The notes: generated by a model not told the origin, from the letters alone. 64,000 bases of DNA from an uncultured Oscillospiraceae bacterium (GCA_900542575.1 UQOE01000006.1:35654-99653); one strand, 5' to 3'; shown: positions 8,672 through 17,542, counted from the stretch's first letter. Program-made: numbers and translations.

Positions 8672-9106
8672 TTATCTGCTGTTTTCTTTGGCTTTCCCAA
8701 AATGGACAGCGACTTTCACATTGGTGCTGCAATAGGGGCAGGTAACGTCCCGGCTTCCTTTGCTGCGTTTGACGCGCAGTACATGGCGGCATTTCGGACA
8801 TGTCTTATAGACGTATTCCTTTCGGTCTTTCCAGCGCAGACCCTGCAGCTTAAACCAACGGCGAACGGCATTCCAGGCGTCGACCAGAGTCTGGTTCTCG
8901 CTGCGCCGCTTCTCCGCATTGCCGGAAAGTGCCCGAAACAGAAAGAGGACCACCAAAACGGCCGCTATGACAAACGGCACGAGATTGGCTGCACCGAAGC
9001 CCGCCCCGATAAGAACTGCAGCAAGTACGGCGAAGACGATATTCAGGGCGTCCATGCCGACGCGTTCTTTCTTGGGTTTTGCACGGTTATTTTCTTGATT
9101 CATCAT
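8672..9106 (-). CDS. Membrane protein with C-terminal zinc ribbon
   Basis: Protein of 144 residues, function unknown. A charged N-terminus (1-17) is followed by two close hydrophobic segments (about 20-58), then a cytoplasmic tail with a zinc ribbon: CPKC at about 103-106 and CPYC at about 124-127, set in basic residues. The last part is Lys-rich. It begins 17 bases after the J-domain gene, so the two are one operon. The ribbon may bind nucleic acid or a protein; it resembles the ribbons of small putative regulators. Start could be either of two adjacent ATGs. Confidence 0.72.
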   Translation of the reverse strand: MMNQENNRAKPKKERVGMDALNIVFAVLAAVLIGAGFGAANLVPFVIAAVLVVLFLFRALSGNAEKRRSENQTLVDAWNAVRRWFKLQGLRWKDRKEYVYKTCPKCRHVLRVKRSKGSRDVTCPYCSTNVKVAVHFGKAKENSR

Positions 9107-9123
9107 TTCTGCACTTCTTTCTC

Positions 9124-9810
9124 TCAGGAGAAGATGACCTCATAGTCACCCTGTCCGGTGTGAATAACATTGCGGCCCTCCGGGAACCTCTGTGTCGGAT
9201 GGGTTCCTCCGGCATTTTTTTTGGCCGACCTGGAGCTGCTTTCGGAACTGGCATAAACGGCTGTAGAAGAAGCGGGCTGGCTCCGATAATAGTGCCAGGT
9301 CCATCCCCCGCCGAACATGGAGAGCACGACAAGGAGAACGGCAATAATAATTTGAATGGCAAAGTACCAGAACAGTACCTTCAGACATCCGCTGCCGCCG
9401 GAACGGCGAGGCTGCTGCTGTGCCGCCCTGCGGTACTGCTGGCTCTGCTCCTGAGCCCGCTGCCATTGCTGCCGATAGGCCTGCTGATACGCCTGATACC
9501 AGCTCTGGAATGTGGTAAACGGGTCCTGATACGGACCGTACTGGCTGGAGCGGCCGCCTGCAGGACCATAGGTTCTCTGCTGATAGGCGGAACCGGCACT
9601 CTGGAAGCCCGGCTGCGTGTCCCCGCGGCGGATTCGGTCATAGGCCTCATTGATTTCGCTCATTTTCCGTGCGGCCTCTTCGTCCCCCGGGTTTAAGTCG
9701 GGATGATATTTTTTCGCCAGTCTGCGATAAGCTTTGGTGACTTGGTCCATGGGAGCTCCATGGGGCAGGCCGAGAACCTCATAGGGGTCCCGATTGCCGG
9801 AAACGGACAT
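9124..9810 (-). CDS. J-domain (DnaJ-like) membrane protein
   Basis: Co-chaperone-type protein, 228 residues. The J-domain covers residues 6-66: DPYEVLGLPHGAPMDQ, KAYRRLAKKYHPDLNPGD with the HPD motif that stimulates DnaK ATPase, and EINEAYDRIR. A Gln/Tyr-rich low-complexity stretch (about 70-140) and one hydrophobic segment near 150-170 follow, then a short tail. It lacks the zinc and substrate-binding domains of true DnaJ, so it is a membrane-tethered, type III J protein that probably recruits DnaK to a site at the membrane. Operon with the zinc-ribbon membrane protein. Confidence 0.86.
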   Translation of the reverse strand: MSVSGNRDPYEVLGLPHGAPMDQVTKAYRRLAKKYHPDLNPGDEEAARKMSEINEAYDRIRRGDTQPGFQSAGSAYQQRTYGPAGGRSSQYGPYQDPFTTFQSWYQAYQQAYRQQWQRAQEQSQQYRRAAQQQPRRSGGSGCLKVLFWYFAIQIIIAVLLVVLSMFGGGWTWHYYRSQPASSTAVYASSESSSRSAKKNAGGTHPTQRFPEGRNVIHTGQGDYEVIFS

Positions 9811-9942
9811 AATTGTGTCGTCCTTTCTATGTATTCGAAGTTCCTGCTGTCAGGGATTCATTATGTCGTATGAATTTTGGTGAATTATGTTAGATTTGTA
9901 AACAATATGTTTCCGCAGAACCGTCCGTACTAAGAGAAAAGA

Positions 9943-9961
9943 GGCGTCCATGCCGGGCGCC
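9943..9961 (-). terminator. Terminator of G5/3D protein gene
   Basis: Stem GGCGCC/GGCGTCC-type (9943-9949 with 9956-9961), followed on the minus strand by TCTTTTCTCTT. An outer pair ACTAAG/CTTAGT may extend it. Confidence 0.65.
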
Positions 9962-9975
9962 CCTTAGTATGGTAC

Positions 9976-11028
9976 TCAGGATAGTGAGCCGTTTCCCCAT
10001 GCGAGGATATAGATACTGACATTTTTCTTGCCCCACTGATGGCACTGCGCCTCGGTCGGAAAGTAGAGGTCAATGTCGGCATTGCCGATGTCAACGAACC
10101 CGCCGGTATCGGCAGCGACGGCATAGCCGTATACGGTTCCATCTTCCGCGACGATAAACATCTTCGTTCCATAGGGAATTTTTTTCGGGTCTACCGCAAC
10201 CCGTCCATATGAGGCCGGAACACCGGTTGCTGTCAGGGCACCCGGTTTTGCAGTGTAGGCGGTAGCACGCCCGGTCAGAACGCGGCTGGAAAACTGAGGG
10301 ATATTCTGTGCAGTCAGATTCCGGATAAACTGCGTTCCCCGGATGATGACCTGCTTAATGGGCTGGACGACCAGCTGTTCGCCGATTACCTCGGTGTCCA
10401 CGACTTCGCCGTTGACAATTTTGTCGCGGTAAATCTTGTTCTTGGTACCGTCTCGGCCCTTCTGCTCCACCTTGCTCTGGCCGGCGGGGAGCTGTGCCGT
10501 ATCCATAACGACCGTCTCATGCGGGACCGAAACCGGCTCCTCTCGTTTCTGGTACCGGACGCGGGTAACTTCCACTGTGGTGTCTGGAGTGACAGCCTGA
10601 TCGGCAGCCGGCGAGACCACGTCGCTGTCGCCCAGAGAGACTTCGACCTGGTCCAGGACATCGTTTACCGTGCCCTTCGCAATCTGTGCCTCTTTGGTCT
10701 CCCCATCTACTTTGACTTTTACGGGGAAGGCGCGGTAGACGGTCAGTTTGTTGCCGTCATCGGAGTCCCGTCCCGCTTTGAACCGGGAGCGGTCAATATA
10801 GTCGTGCGGGCGCACTTTTACACCGGCCTGTTCCACAATGGCGGCTGGGTCCCGGTCGTTGGTAGAGACCTGGACGGATTTTCCGTCAGCGACCACGGCA
10901 ACCGTATAGCTGCGAAATGAGAGAGCCGCTGCGGCAGCGGCACAGACGGCAATCAGCACCAGAGCCAAAACAATGCGCAGCACCTGTTTGCGTGCCGGTC
11001 CGGCTCCGGACGATTTGGTCTTTTCCAC
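9976..11028 (-). CDS. G5 and 3D domain cell-wall protein (YabE/RpfB-like)
   Basis: Exported wall-remodelling protein of 350 residues, related to Bacillus YabE and to resuscitation-promoting factors. One membrane anchor (about 15-37), two DUF348 repeats (SFRSYTVAVVADGK onward, and VKVKVDGETKEAQI onward), a G5 domain (about 185-255), and a C-terminal 3D domain (about 270-350) with its conserved Asp residues in AVAADTGGFVDIG and ADIDLYFPT. The 3D domain is the fold of lytic transglycosylases such as MltA. GTG 11028 with GAGGGGG upstream is chosen over longer frames. It has its own promoter and terminator. Confidence 0.9.
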   Translation of the reverse strand: MEKTKSSGAGPARKQVLRIVLALVLIAVCAAAAAALSFRSYTVAVVADGKSVQVSTNDRDPAAIVEQAGVKVRPHDYIDRSRFKAGRDSDDGNKLTVYRAFPVKVKVDGETKEAQIAKGTVNDVLDQVEVSLGDSDVVSPAADQAVTPDTTVEVTRVRYQKREEPVSVPHETVVMDTAQLPAGQSKVEQKGRDGTKNKIYRDKIVNGEVVDTEVIGEQLVVQPIKQVIIRGTQFIRNLTAQNIPQFSSRVLTGRATAYTAKPGALTATGVPASYGRVAVDPKKIPYGTKMFIVAEDGTVYGYAVAADTGGFVDIGNADIDLYFPTEAQCHQWGKKNVSIYILAWGNGSLS

Positions 11029-11067
11029 AGCAGTTTCCCCCTCATCGGTAAATCTTATATAAATTTT

Positions 11068-11096
11068 AGTATAGGAATCGTATTTTGGAAAGTCAA
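11068..11096 (-). promoter_or_regulatory. Promoter for G5/3D gene
   Basis: TTGACT (11096-11091), 17-base spacer, TATACT (11073-11068) on the minus strand, starting inside the end of mntP. Confidence 0.72.
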
Positions 11097-11098
11097 TT

Positions 11099-11668
11099 TT
11101 AGAACGGGATTGCACCGAGATCTTTCAGAAGAATGTGCAGGCCGATCAGAATCAGGATACATCCGCCAACGATCTCCGCGCCGGTACTCCAGCGAGAGCC
11201 GAAGACGTTGCCGATCTTGACGCCCAAGACGCTGATGAAAAAGGTCTCCGCCCCAATGATGAGAACGGCGAGCCAGATGTTGATATCCGGCTGCATAGAG
11301 AACGTAATACCGACCGCCAGTGCATCGATGCTGGTGGCAATGGACAGAAGCAGCATCTCAGCGAAACCGACGGAGGCCGTTTCCGTCTCATCTCTGTCGA
11401 AGATGGCCTCCCGGATCATGTTCAGGCCCAGCAGCGTCAGAAGACCGAAAGCGACCCAGTGGTCCACCGCCTGAATTTTAGAGGCGAACGTGCTGCCGAG
11501 CAGGTATCCCAGAACTGGCATCAGCGCCTGAAAACCGCCGAACCAGAGTCCGATGATGAAAGCTTTCCGCCATGAGATCTTATCCATAGCGAGCCCCTTA
11601 CATACCGAGACCGAAAACGCATCCATGGCGAGGCCGATCCCAATCAGCGCGATTGAGGTAATTCCCAT
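11099..11668 (-). CDS. mntP: Manganese efflux pump MntP
   Basis: Inner-membrane exporter of Mn(II), 189 residues (family usual about 185). Six hydrophobic segments in two repeats. Each repeat carries the family's signature Asp in a membrane helix: IGLAMDAFSVSVCKGL near the start and SIATSIDALAVGITF in the middle. It starts 9 bases after proC, so it is cotranscribed with the proline genes, an odd pairing. No yybP-ykoY manganese riboswitch was recognised upstream, as would be common for this gene. Confidence 0.93.
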   Translation of the reverse strand: MGITSIALIGIGLAMDAFSVSVCKGLAMDKISWRKAFIIGLWFGGFQALMPVLGYLLGSTFASKIQAVDHWVAFGLLTLLGLNMIREAIFDRDETETASVGFAEMLLLSIATSIDALAVGITFSMQPDINIWLAVLIIGAETFFISVLGVKIGNVFGSRWSTGAEIVGGCILILIGLHILLKDLGAIPF

Positions 11669-11677
11669 GGACAGTCT

Positions 11678-12484
11678 TTACCCTTTCAGCAGTTCCAGCG
11701 TACGGTCGTAGCTGGCTTTCAGTGCCTTTGCGACGATTCCGTCCAGATCGGATTCGATCAGGGAGTTGACCCCCTCAATGGTCGTGCCGCCCGGACTGCA
11801 GACCCGGATGCGAAGGGTTTCCAGGGACTCCTCGCTGTTCTCGGCGAGCAGTGCCGAGCCGCGGGTCGTGGACATGGCAAGTTTGACTGCCGTATCGTAA
11901 TCCATTCCGAGCTTCTCGCCGGCCCGGGCCATGGCATCCATAAACTGGTAGACAAACGCCGGGCCGCATCCGGAAATAACCGCGGCGGCGTCAATCTCCT
12001 GTTCCGTCATAGGGACAACCGTACCGGTGCCCGCGAAGTCGGTGAGGAACTTCTGAAACTGTGTCTCGGTGACGCGCTCATTGTGTGCCACCAGCGTGGT
12101 CCCGGCGCCGACGGAAGCCGGTGTATTCGGCATAATGCGGATTACCGGAAATTCGGCTCCCGCATAGGTCTCCACGGTTTTCATGGTCGTACCCGCCGCC
12201 ATCGTGACAAGAACCGCCTTCGGATTCGCCTTCAGCAGCTCCTGGAGCGGGGCAAGTGCGTCTTTCAGAACCTGAGGCTTCACAGCGAGTACCACATAGG
12301 TACTGTTTGCCGCAATATCCTCTGCATCGGTTGCGACGGCTCCGATCTTTTCAGCAAGAGCCTCCGCCTTGGCTGGAGTCCGGTTGCAGACAGCGATGCT
12401 GCTGCCGGGGACCGATTTAGCCACGCCGGCCGAGAGAGCAGAGCCCATATTGCCTGCGCCGATGAAACCATATTCATATGCCAT
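11678..12484 (-). CDS. proC: Pyrroline-5-carboxylate reductase ProC
   Basis: Last step of proline synthesis: NAD(P)H-dependent reduction of pyrroline-5-carboxylate. 268 residues, normal length. N-terminal GFIGAGNMGSAL binds the cofactor; VIRIMPNTPASVGAGTT and the C-terminal CSPGGTTIEGVNSL are family signatures, the latter shaping the active site of the dimer. Third gene of proB-proA-proC-mntP, 21 bases after proA. Confidence 0.97.
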   Translation of the reverse strand: MAYEYGFIGAGNMGSALSAGVAKSVPGSSIAVCNRTPAKAEALAEKIGAVATDAEDIAANSTYVVLAVKPQVLKDALAPLQELLKANPKAVLVTMAAGTTMKTVETYAGAEFPVIRIMPNTPASVGAGTTLVAHNERVTETQFQKFLTDFAGTGTVVPMTEQEIDAAAVISGCGPAFVYQFMDAMARAGEKLGMDYDTAVKLAMSTTRGSALLAENSEESLETLRIRVCSPGGTTIEGVNSLIESDLDGIVAKALKASYDRTLELLKG

Positions 12485-12505
12485 AATCTTGATTCCTCCA
12501 ATGAT

Positions 12506-13771
12506 TCAGCTACGGATCTGTCCGTCGCCGTGGATAATATATTTATAAGTGGTAAGTTCTACCAGTCCCATCGGGCCGCGGGCATGGAGCTTCTGCGTAG
12601 AGATGCCCATTTCACAGCCGAGACCGAATTCACCGCCGTCGGTAAAGCGGGTGGAGACGTTGACATAGACCGCAGCGCTGTCCACACGGCTGGTGAAATA
12701 GTTGGCGCTGGCCTCCGATTCCGTGACAATTGCCTCACTGTGATGCGTCGAGTGCTTCTGGATGTGTTTCACCGCCTCTTCGACGGAATCTACCACTTTC
12801 ACCGACAGAATGTAGTCATTGTACTCGGTATCGAAGTCGTCCGGGCCGGCCGGCGTGCCGTCGATGATGGCCGCAGCGCGCGGATCCAGCCGCAGCTCAA
12901 CGGGCGTCAGGCCGTCGGCTTTCCGCTTATCGACCAGGATCTGCTTCAGCATCGGCAGAAATTCATCGGCGACGTCTTTGTGCACCAGAAGGACTTCCTC
13001 TGCATTGCAGACGGACGGACGCTGTGTCTTGGCATTGTTGACGATGTTGACCGCTTTCAGCAGGTCGGCACTTGCATCCACATAGACGTGGCAGATGCCG
13101 CTGCCGGTCTGAATATAAGGAACTTTTGCATTGGAAGTGACATGATTGATCAGCCGCGCACCGCCGCGGGGAATCAGGAGATCGACATAACCGACGGCAT
13201 TCATAATGACATCGGCACTTGCATGGGTCAGGTCAGAGACGAGGCTGACCGCATCTTCCGTGATGCCGCATTTCTTCAGGGCGGCCTTCATGGCGTCGAC
13301 AATGGCTTTCGAAGTCCGATAGCTCTCCTTGCCGCCGCGGAGTACAACCGCATTGCCGCTCTTGAACGCGAGAGAGGCCGCGTCCGACGTGACATTGGGA
13401 CGGCTCTCATAGATGATGGCGACAACGCCGAGGGGCGTCCGTGTCTTCTCAATTTTTATGCCGTTGGGGCGAATAATCGTCTTGTCGACCTGCCCGACCG
13501 GATCCGGGAGATCGATCAGCTGGCGGATGCCGTCTGCCATTCCGGCAATACGGTCCTCCGAGAGGCTCAGACGGTCAATCATGACATCGGAGATCGTTCC
13601 GCGCGCAGCGGCAACGTCTTCGGCGTTGGCTTCCAGAATAGGGTCGGTATTGTCCAGAAGCGCCTGCGCCATCATGGCGAGGGCGTCATTTTTCTGGTCC
13701 GTGGTCAGTGCTGCAATTTCCGCAGAAGCACGCTTGGCAGCCTTGCAGAGTTCCAGGGTAGAGTTGTCCAT
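12506..13771 (-). CDS. proA: Glutamate-5-semialdehyde dehydrogenase ProA
   Basis: Reduces gamma-glutamyl phosphate to glutamate semialdehyde, second step of proline synthesis. 421 residues, normal length. Aldehyde dehydrogenase fold with the signature RTPLGVVAIIYESRPNVT, LRGGKESYRTS, and the catalytic Cys in QRPSVCNAEEVL. It partners with the kinase ProB encoded 23 bases upstream; the two usually channel the unstable phosphate intermediate. Confidence 0.97.
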   Translation of the reverse strand: MDNSTLELCKAAKRASAEIAALTTDQKNDALAMMAQALLDNTDPILEANAEDVAAARGTISDVMIDRLSLSEDRIAGMADGIRQLIDLPDPVGQVDKTIIRPNGIKIEKTRTPLGVVAIIYESRPNVTSDAASLAFKSGNAVVLRGGKESYRTSKAIVDAMKAALKKCGITEDAVSLVSDLTHASADVIMNAVGYVDLLIPRGGARLINHVTSNAKVPYIQTGSGICHVYVDASADLLKAVNIVNNAKTQRPSVCNAEEVLLVHKDVADEFLPMLKQILVDKRKADGLTPVELRLDPRAAAIIDGTPAGPDDFDTEYNDYILSVKVVDSVEEAVKHIQKHSTHHSEAIVTESEASANYFTSRVDSAAVYVNVSTRFTDGGEFGLGCEMGISTQKLHARGPMGLVELTTYKYIIHGDGQIRS

Positions 13772-13794
13772 GTTATCACCTTTATTTCATTTTC

Positions 13795-14571
13795 TTAATG
13801 TTTCGATTTCGGAAGGAACGTCGTCCCCACAAACGTCTCCCCTTCCGCAACTGAATAGAGGATGGATGGACGCTTGCTGTTGACGATGACGGTTCGGATA
13901 CCGGCGTCCGTCGCAATTTCCGCCGCCTTCAGCTTAGTGGCCATTCCGCCGGTGCCGCGGGAGGTACCGCGTCCGCCGGCAGCAGCCCGCATCTCTTCCG
14001 TAATCTTCGGGACCGTCTCAATGAGATGTGCCTCCGGATTATGGCGCGGATCTGCCGTGAACAGGCCGTCGATATCTGTGAGGATGATGAGCAGATCGGC
14101 ATTCATACTTTCCGCCACAACGGCTCCAAGGGAGTCGTTGTCGCCGATTTTGATCTCATCGACCGAGATGGTATCGTTTTCGTTGATGATGGGAATTGCC
14201 CCCAGCTCCAAAAGCCGGTTCATGGTGTTGATAAAGTTTCTGTGCCGTTTTTCCTTTTTAAAGTCGCTGGCGGTTATCAGCAGCTGCGCCACCGTGTGAT
14301 TATACGCGCCGAACAGCTTGTCATACACGTACATCAGTTCGCTCTGTCCGACCGCGGCACAGGCCTGTTTGCCGGGGATATCCGCCGGGGTTTCCCGGAT
14401 GGGGAGTTTCCCGACGCCCATGGCAATGGCGCCGGAAGATACCAGAATGACTTCATTTCCGGCGTTTTTGAGGTCGGAGAGAATCTTGCAGAACTCCTCC
14501 ATCCACCGGATGTTCAGGTTGCCGCTCTGGTGCGTCAGTGACGAAGAGCCGACTTTGATTACTATTCGCAT
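13795..14571 (-). CDS. proB: Glutamate 5-kinase ProB, short form
   Basis: Phosphorylates glutamate, the committed and feedback-inhibited step of proline synthesis. Amino acid kinase fold: IVIKVGSSSLT at the N-terminus, VSSGAIAMG, INENDTISVDEI and the nucleotide-binding RGTGGMATKLKAAEIA. At 258 residues it ends after the kinase domain and lacks the about 100-residue C-terminal PUA domain of enterobacterial ProB; short forms are known in Firmicutes. ATG 14571 follows AGAGG; the longer frame reads through the promoter. Confidence 0.95.
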   Translation of the reverse strand: MRIVIKVGSSSLTHQSGNLNIRWMEEFCKILSDLKNAGNEVILVSSGAIAMGVGKLPIRETPADIPGKQACAAVGQSELMYVYDKLFGAYNHTVAQLLITASDFKKEKRHRNFINTMNRLLELGAIPIINENDTISVDEIKIGDNDSLGAVVAESMNADLLIILTDIDGLFTADPRHNPEAHLIETVPKITEEMRAAAGGRGTSRGTGGMATKLKAAEIATDAGIRTVIVNSKRPSILYSVAEGETFVGTTFLPKSKH

Positions 14572-14614
14572 GAACCGTTTTCCTCTCTTCTGATTCGAAT
14601 GGGACTTTCTCTCT

Positions 14615-14643
14615 ATTATACGGTCCTCCCAGACGCCTGTCAA
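14615..14643 (-). promoter_or_regulatory. Promoter of proBAC-mntP operon
   Basis: Perfect consensus on the minus strand: TTGACA (14643-14638), 17-base spacer, TATAAT (14620-14615). Transcription should begin about 35 bases before proB. Confidence 0.88.
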
Positions 14644-14668
14644 AAATCGGAATTCCCATAAAGAAACA

Positions 14669-14702
14669 GGACTGCTGCAGAAAATCATTTTTGCAGCAGT
14701 CC
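14669..14702 (-). terminator. Terminator of nadB-nadC-niaR operon
   Basis: Stem GGACTGCTGCA/TGCAGCAGTCC, 12-base loop, followed by TGTTTCTTT on the minus strand. It separates niaR from the proB promoter 26 bases further on. Confidence 0.82.
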
Positions 14703-14721
14703 CGTTTTTTCATAAGATAAA

Positions 14722-15267
14722 TCAGCCGGCACCCCAGAAGTCCACGGGCTCATAGTCCGTGAGCGGGGCCAGGAATCCGGCGTCCATCAGCTTATTCTGA
14801 ATGGTATCGAGCACTTCGCTGCTCTCTGCCAAAACCGTGTGATAATGGTATCCGGAAGTCAGGTTCATCAGAGGCTGTGATTTGCCGGTCCGGATGGACT
14901 GGAGGTACGCCGCCACATCAGCCCGGGAGCGGATATTCAGATCCGCGTGAATCAGCCCGTAGACCTTGTGATAGACGAAGACATCCTTACATACGGCACC
15001 GTAATCGACGATCAGATTGAGCTCGGTCTCGGTTTCCGCCATAGTGTGATAGACCTTGAAGACCCGGCTCTCCTTGAAGTGCTCCGACAGGAGATAGCCG
15101 TGGTTGGTAGAGACAATTTCGTGCCCTTCCGCGCGCAGCAGGGCAATATCCTGCACCACCACCTGCCGGCTGACGCCGAACTGCGATGCAAACGTCTTGC
15201 CGGACACGGCATGCCCGCTGCTCCGCAGGGTCTGGATGATCATCATCCTGCGTTCTTCACCTTTCAT
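14722..15267 (-). CDS. niaR: NiaR, nicotinate-responsive repressor of NAD synthesis
   Basis: Transcription repressor of 181 residues. An N-terminal winged helix (about 5-60, FGVSRQVVVQDIALLRAEGH as recognition region) is joined to a 3H domain named for conserved histidines, seen in VYGLIHADL and SGYHYHTVL, which binds nicotinic acid with a metal. In Bacillus (YrxA) and other Firmicutes it shuts off nadABC or niacin uptake when the vitamin is plentiful. Third gene of nadB-nadC-niaR, so it should control its own operon. Candidate operators lie at 17537-17594. Confidence 0.92.
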   Translation of the reverse strand: MKGEERRMMIIQTLRSSGHAVSGKTFASQFGVSRQVVVQDIALLRAEGHEIVSTNHGYLLSEHFKESRVFKVYHTMAETETELNLIVDYGAVCKDVFVYHKVYGLIHADLNIRSRADVAAYLQSIRTGKSQPLMNLTSGYHYHTVLAESSEVLDTIQNKLMDAGFLAPLTDYEPVDFWGAG

Positions 15268-15293
15268 GCGCCAATTGGTCCTTTCGTAAAGTC

Positions 15294-16148
15294 TTAAACT
15301 GCGTGAAGATGTTTCAGGGACAGATCGAGAATGGGGGCGGAATGGGTCAGCGCCCCGCTGGAGACATAGTCGACGCCCAGGTCCCTGATAGAGGAGATGT
15401 TCTCGCGGGTGACATTGCCGGAGACCTCCACCTCTGCCGTCCCATGGATTATCTCCATGGCTTTTTGCATGGTCTCGTGGTCCATGTTGTCCAGCATGAT
15501 GATGTCAGCACCGGCCTCGACGGCCTCGCCCACCTGTTCCAGGGTCTCCACTTCGACCTCAATCTTCCGTACAAACGGTGCGTACTCCTTTGCGGCCTGA
15601 ATGGCCTCTCTGACGCCGCCGGCCGCCCCGATGTGGTTGTCTTTCAGCAGAACGCCGTCGGAAAGGTTGTAGCGGTGATTGTGGCCGCCGCCGCAGGTGA
15701 CTGCATATTTTTCGAAGATGCGGTTGTTCGGCGTAGTCTTACGGGTATCGAGCAGTTTGGTTTTCGTCCCCTCCAGGAGAGAGGCCATCTGATGGGTATA
15801 AGTGGCAATACCGCTCATGCGCTGAAGATAATTCAGCGCCGTGCGCTCGCCGCAGAGCAGGACACGGATGTCTCCGTGCAGTTTGCCGATCTCCTGTCCT
15901 TTTGTGACCTTGTCGCCGTCCTGAACGGTAAAGGTAATGCTGACATTCGGATCCAGCAGCTCAAAAGTGCGGGCAAAGACCTGCAGACCGCAGATGATGC
16001 CGTCCTCTTTGCAGATCAGATCGGCCTCGCCGTCCTGCGGATGCGGCATGACGCTGTTGGTGGAGACATCTTCACTGGAGATATCCTCTCGAAGCGCGCT
16101 CTCGATATAGGGGTCCACATTTAATTTCAGGGTTACTGGATCGTACAC
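15294..16148 (-). CDS. nadC: Nicotinate-nucleotide diphosphorylase (carboxylating) NadC
   Basis: Makes nicotinate mononucleotide from quinolinate and PRPP, releasing CO2. 284 residues, normal length. Type II phosphoribosyltransferase barrel: LNYLQRMSGIATYTHQM, DTRKTTPNNRIFEKYA with phosphate-binding Arg/Lys, GGHNHRYNLSDGVLLKDNH, EVEVETLEQ and IMLDNMD. The start is GTG at 16148, 16 bases inside the end of nadB with GAGG upstream, so translation is coupled to nadB. Confidence 0.97.
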   Translation of the reverse strand: MYDPVTLKLNVDPYIESALREDISSEDVSTNSVMPHPQDGEADLICKEDGIICGLQVFARTFELLDPNVSITFTVQDGDKVTKGQEIGKLHGDIRVLLCGERTALNYLQRMSGIATYTHQMASLLEGTKTKLLDTRKTTPNNRIFEKYAVTCGGGHNHRYNLSDGVLLKDNHIGAAGGVREAIQAAKEYAPFVRKIEVEVETLEQVGEAVEAGADIIMLDNMDHETMQKAMEIIHGTAEVEVSGNVTRENISSIRDLGVDYVSSGALTHSAPILDLSLKHLHAV

Positions 16149-17479
16149 GGTTCATACCTCATTTCCGCCCGAGCCCCGATGGGATGGGCTTTTTCTTCCT
16201 CATCTATTTCCTCGGCGACGGTCTCGCCGTAGATATCAATCAGCCGGTCCGTATCGGCGTACCGCGTCAGCGGGATTGACTCGAGCAGATCGGGATTCCG
16301 CTTAATGCGGTTCTCGTCTGCCGCGATGTCCTTTGCCGCACGCTTGGCGAAAACCAGAGCCTCCAGCAGCGAGTTGCTGGCCAGGCGGTTCCGGCCATGG
16401 ACTCCGTTGCAGGCGCACTCGCCGATGGCATAGAGCTGGTCCATCGTGGTCTTGCTCACATAGTCCACTTTGACTCCGCCCATAAAGTAGTGTTGGGCAG
16501 GGACAACGGGGATGCACTCCTTGAAGACGTCATACCCCTCTTCTCTGCAGTGCTCAACGATATTCGGAAAATGGGATTCAACTTCCTCGCGCGGAATGGT
16601 GCGAAGGTCTTCCCAGACGAAATCGGTTCCGTCTTTCTTCATCTGCCTGAGGATTTCCTTTGAGAGGAGATCCCGCGGGAGAAGTTCATTGGTAAAGCGA
16701 TGGAAGTTCTTGTCATACAGCCTGGCCCCTTCTCCGCGGACGGACTCGGAGATCAGAAAGCTGCGCTCCCCGGGCTTTTTGGAGTAGAGCGTGGTCGGAT
16801 GAATCTGCACGTAATTGACGTTTTTCAGATCTATATTGTGCTGTTTGGCGATGGCCAGTGCATCGCCCGTGAGATGCGGGTAGTTGGTGGAATGGGTGTA
16901 CAGGCCGCCGATACCGCCGCAGGCCCAGACCGTGTGCTCTGCCTCGCAGGTGGTGATGCTGCCGTCCGGCAGTTCCAGCACGGCGCCATAGCAGACATTG
17001 TCCTTCTCCACGATGTCCAGCATGGTGGTATGGTCCATCAGGGTGACATTCGGAAGTTTCCGGACCGCCTCCAACAGGCGGGTGGTAATCTCTTTGCCGG
17101 TCTCGTCCTCATGAAAGAGGATGCGGTGATGCGAATGGGCCCCCTCGCGGGTAAAGACGAAGTTGCCCTCCTCGTCGCGTTTGAACTGCGCGCCGTAGGA
17201 GACCAGGTCGCGGATGACATCCTGGGAGGAGCGGATCATGATTTCAACCGACTTCCTGTCATTTTCATAGTGTCCGGCCTTCATAGTGTCCTCAAAATAG
17301 CTGTCGTAGTCCGATTCGTCCTTGAGCATGCAGATGCCGCCCTGGGCAAGATAGGAGTCGCTGCCCTCCAGGTCTGCCTTTGAGAGAATCAGAATCTGTT
17401 TGTCCCTGGGCAGCTGCAGCGCACAGTAAAGTCCTGCACAGCCGCTGCCCACGATGAGAATATCGGTTTTCATTCCCAT
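16133..17479 (-). CDS. nadB: L-aspartate oxidase NadB
   Basis: FAD enzyme that oxidises aspartate to iminoaspartate for quinolinate synthesis; in anaerobes fumarate is the likely acceptor. 448 residues. DILIVGSGCAGLYCAL binds FAD, GSDSYLAQGGIC follows, HRILFHEDETGKEI and the active-site SVRGEGARL are present, and GECACNGVHGRNRLASNS closes the FAD domain. It is shorter than the about 530-residue enterobacterial form because the helical C-terminal domain is reduced. ATG 17479 (AAGGA upstream) or 17473 are both possible. Confidence 0.95.
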   Translation of the reverse strand: MGMKTDILIVGSGCAGLYCALQLPRDKQILILSKADLEGSDSYLAQGGICMLKDESDYDSYFEDTMKAGHYENDRKSVEIMIRSSQDVIRDLVSYGAQFKRDEEGNFVFTREGAHSHHRILFHEDETGKEITTRLLEAVRKLPNVTLMDHTTMLDIVEKDNVCYGAVLELPDGSITTCEAEHTVWACGGIGGLYTHSTNYPHLTGDALAIAKQHNIDLKNVNYVQIHPTTLYSKKPGERSFLISESVRGEGARLYDKNFHRFTNELLPRDLLSKEILRQMKKDGTDFVWEDLRTIPREEVESHFPNIVEHCREEGYDVFKECIPVVPAQHYFMGGVKVDYVSKTTMDQLYAIGECACNGVHGRNRLASNSLLEALVFAKRAAKDIAADENRIKRNPDLLESIPLTRYADTDRLIDIYGETVAEEIDEEEKAHPIGARAEMRYEPCTIQ

Positions 17480-17513
17480 GCGGATCGCTTCCTTCTCGCT
17501 GATTTTGACCCCG

Positions 17514-17542
17514 ATTATAGCACACCTTCTTTTCAATGACAA
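17514..17542 (-). promoter_or_regulatory. Promoter of nadB-nadC-niaR
   Basis: TTGTCA (17542-17537), 17-base spacer, TATAAT (17519-17514) on the minus strand. The -35 itself carries a TGTCA half-site of the putative NiaR operators. Confidence 0.8.

Noticed and set aside
6833..9145. Open frame of 770 codons opposite glf and the second glycosyltransferase
   Set aside because: It crosses several well-supported genes and an intergenic terminator, and has no family motif.
12083..13798. Open frame of 571 codons opposite proC/proA
   Set aside because: Shadow of the GC-rich third positions of proA; no start signal or motif.
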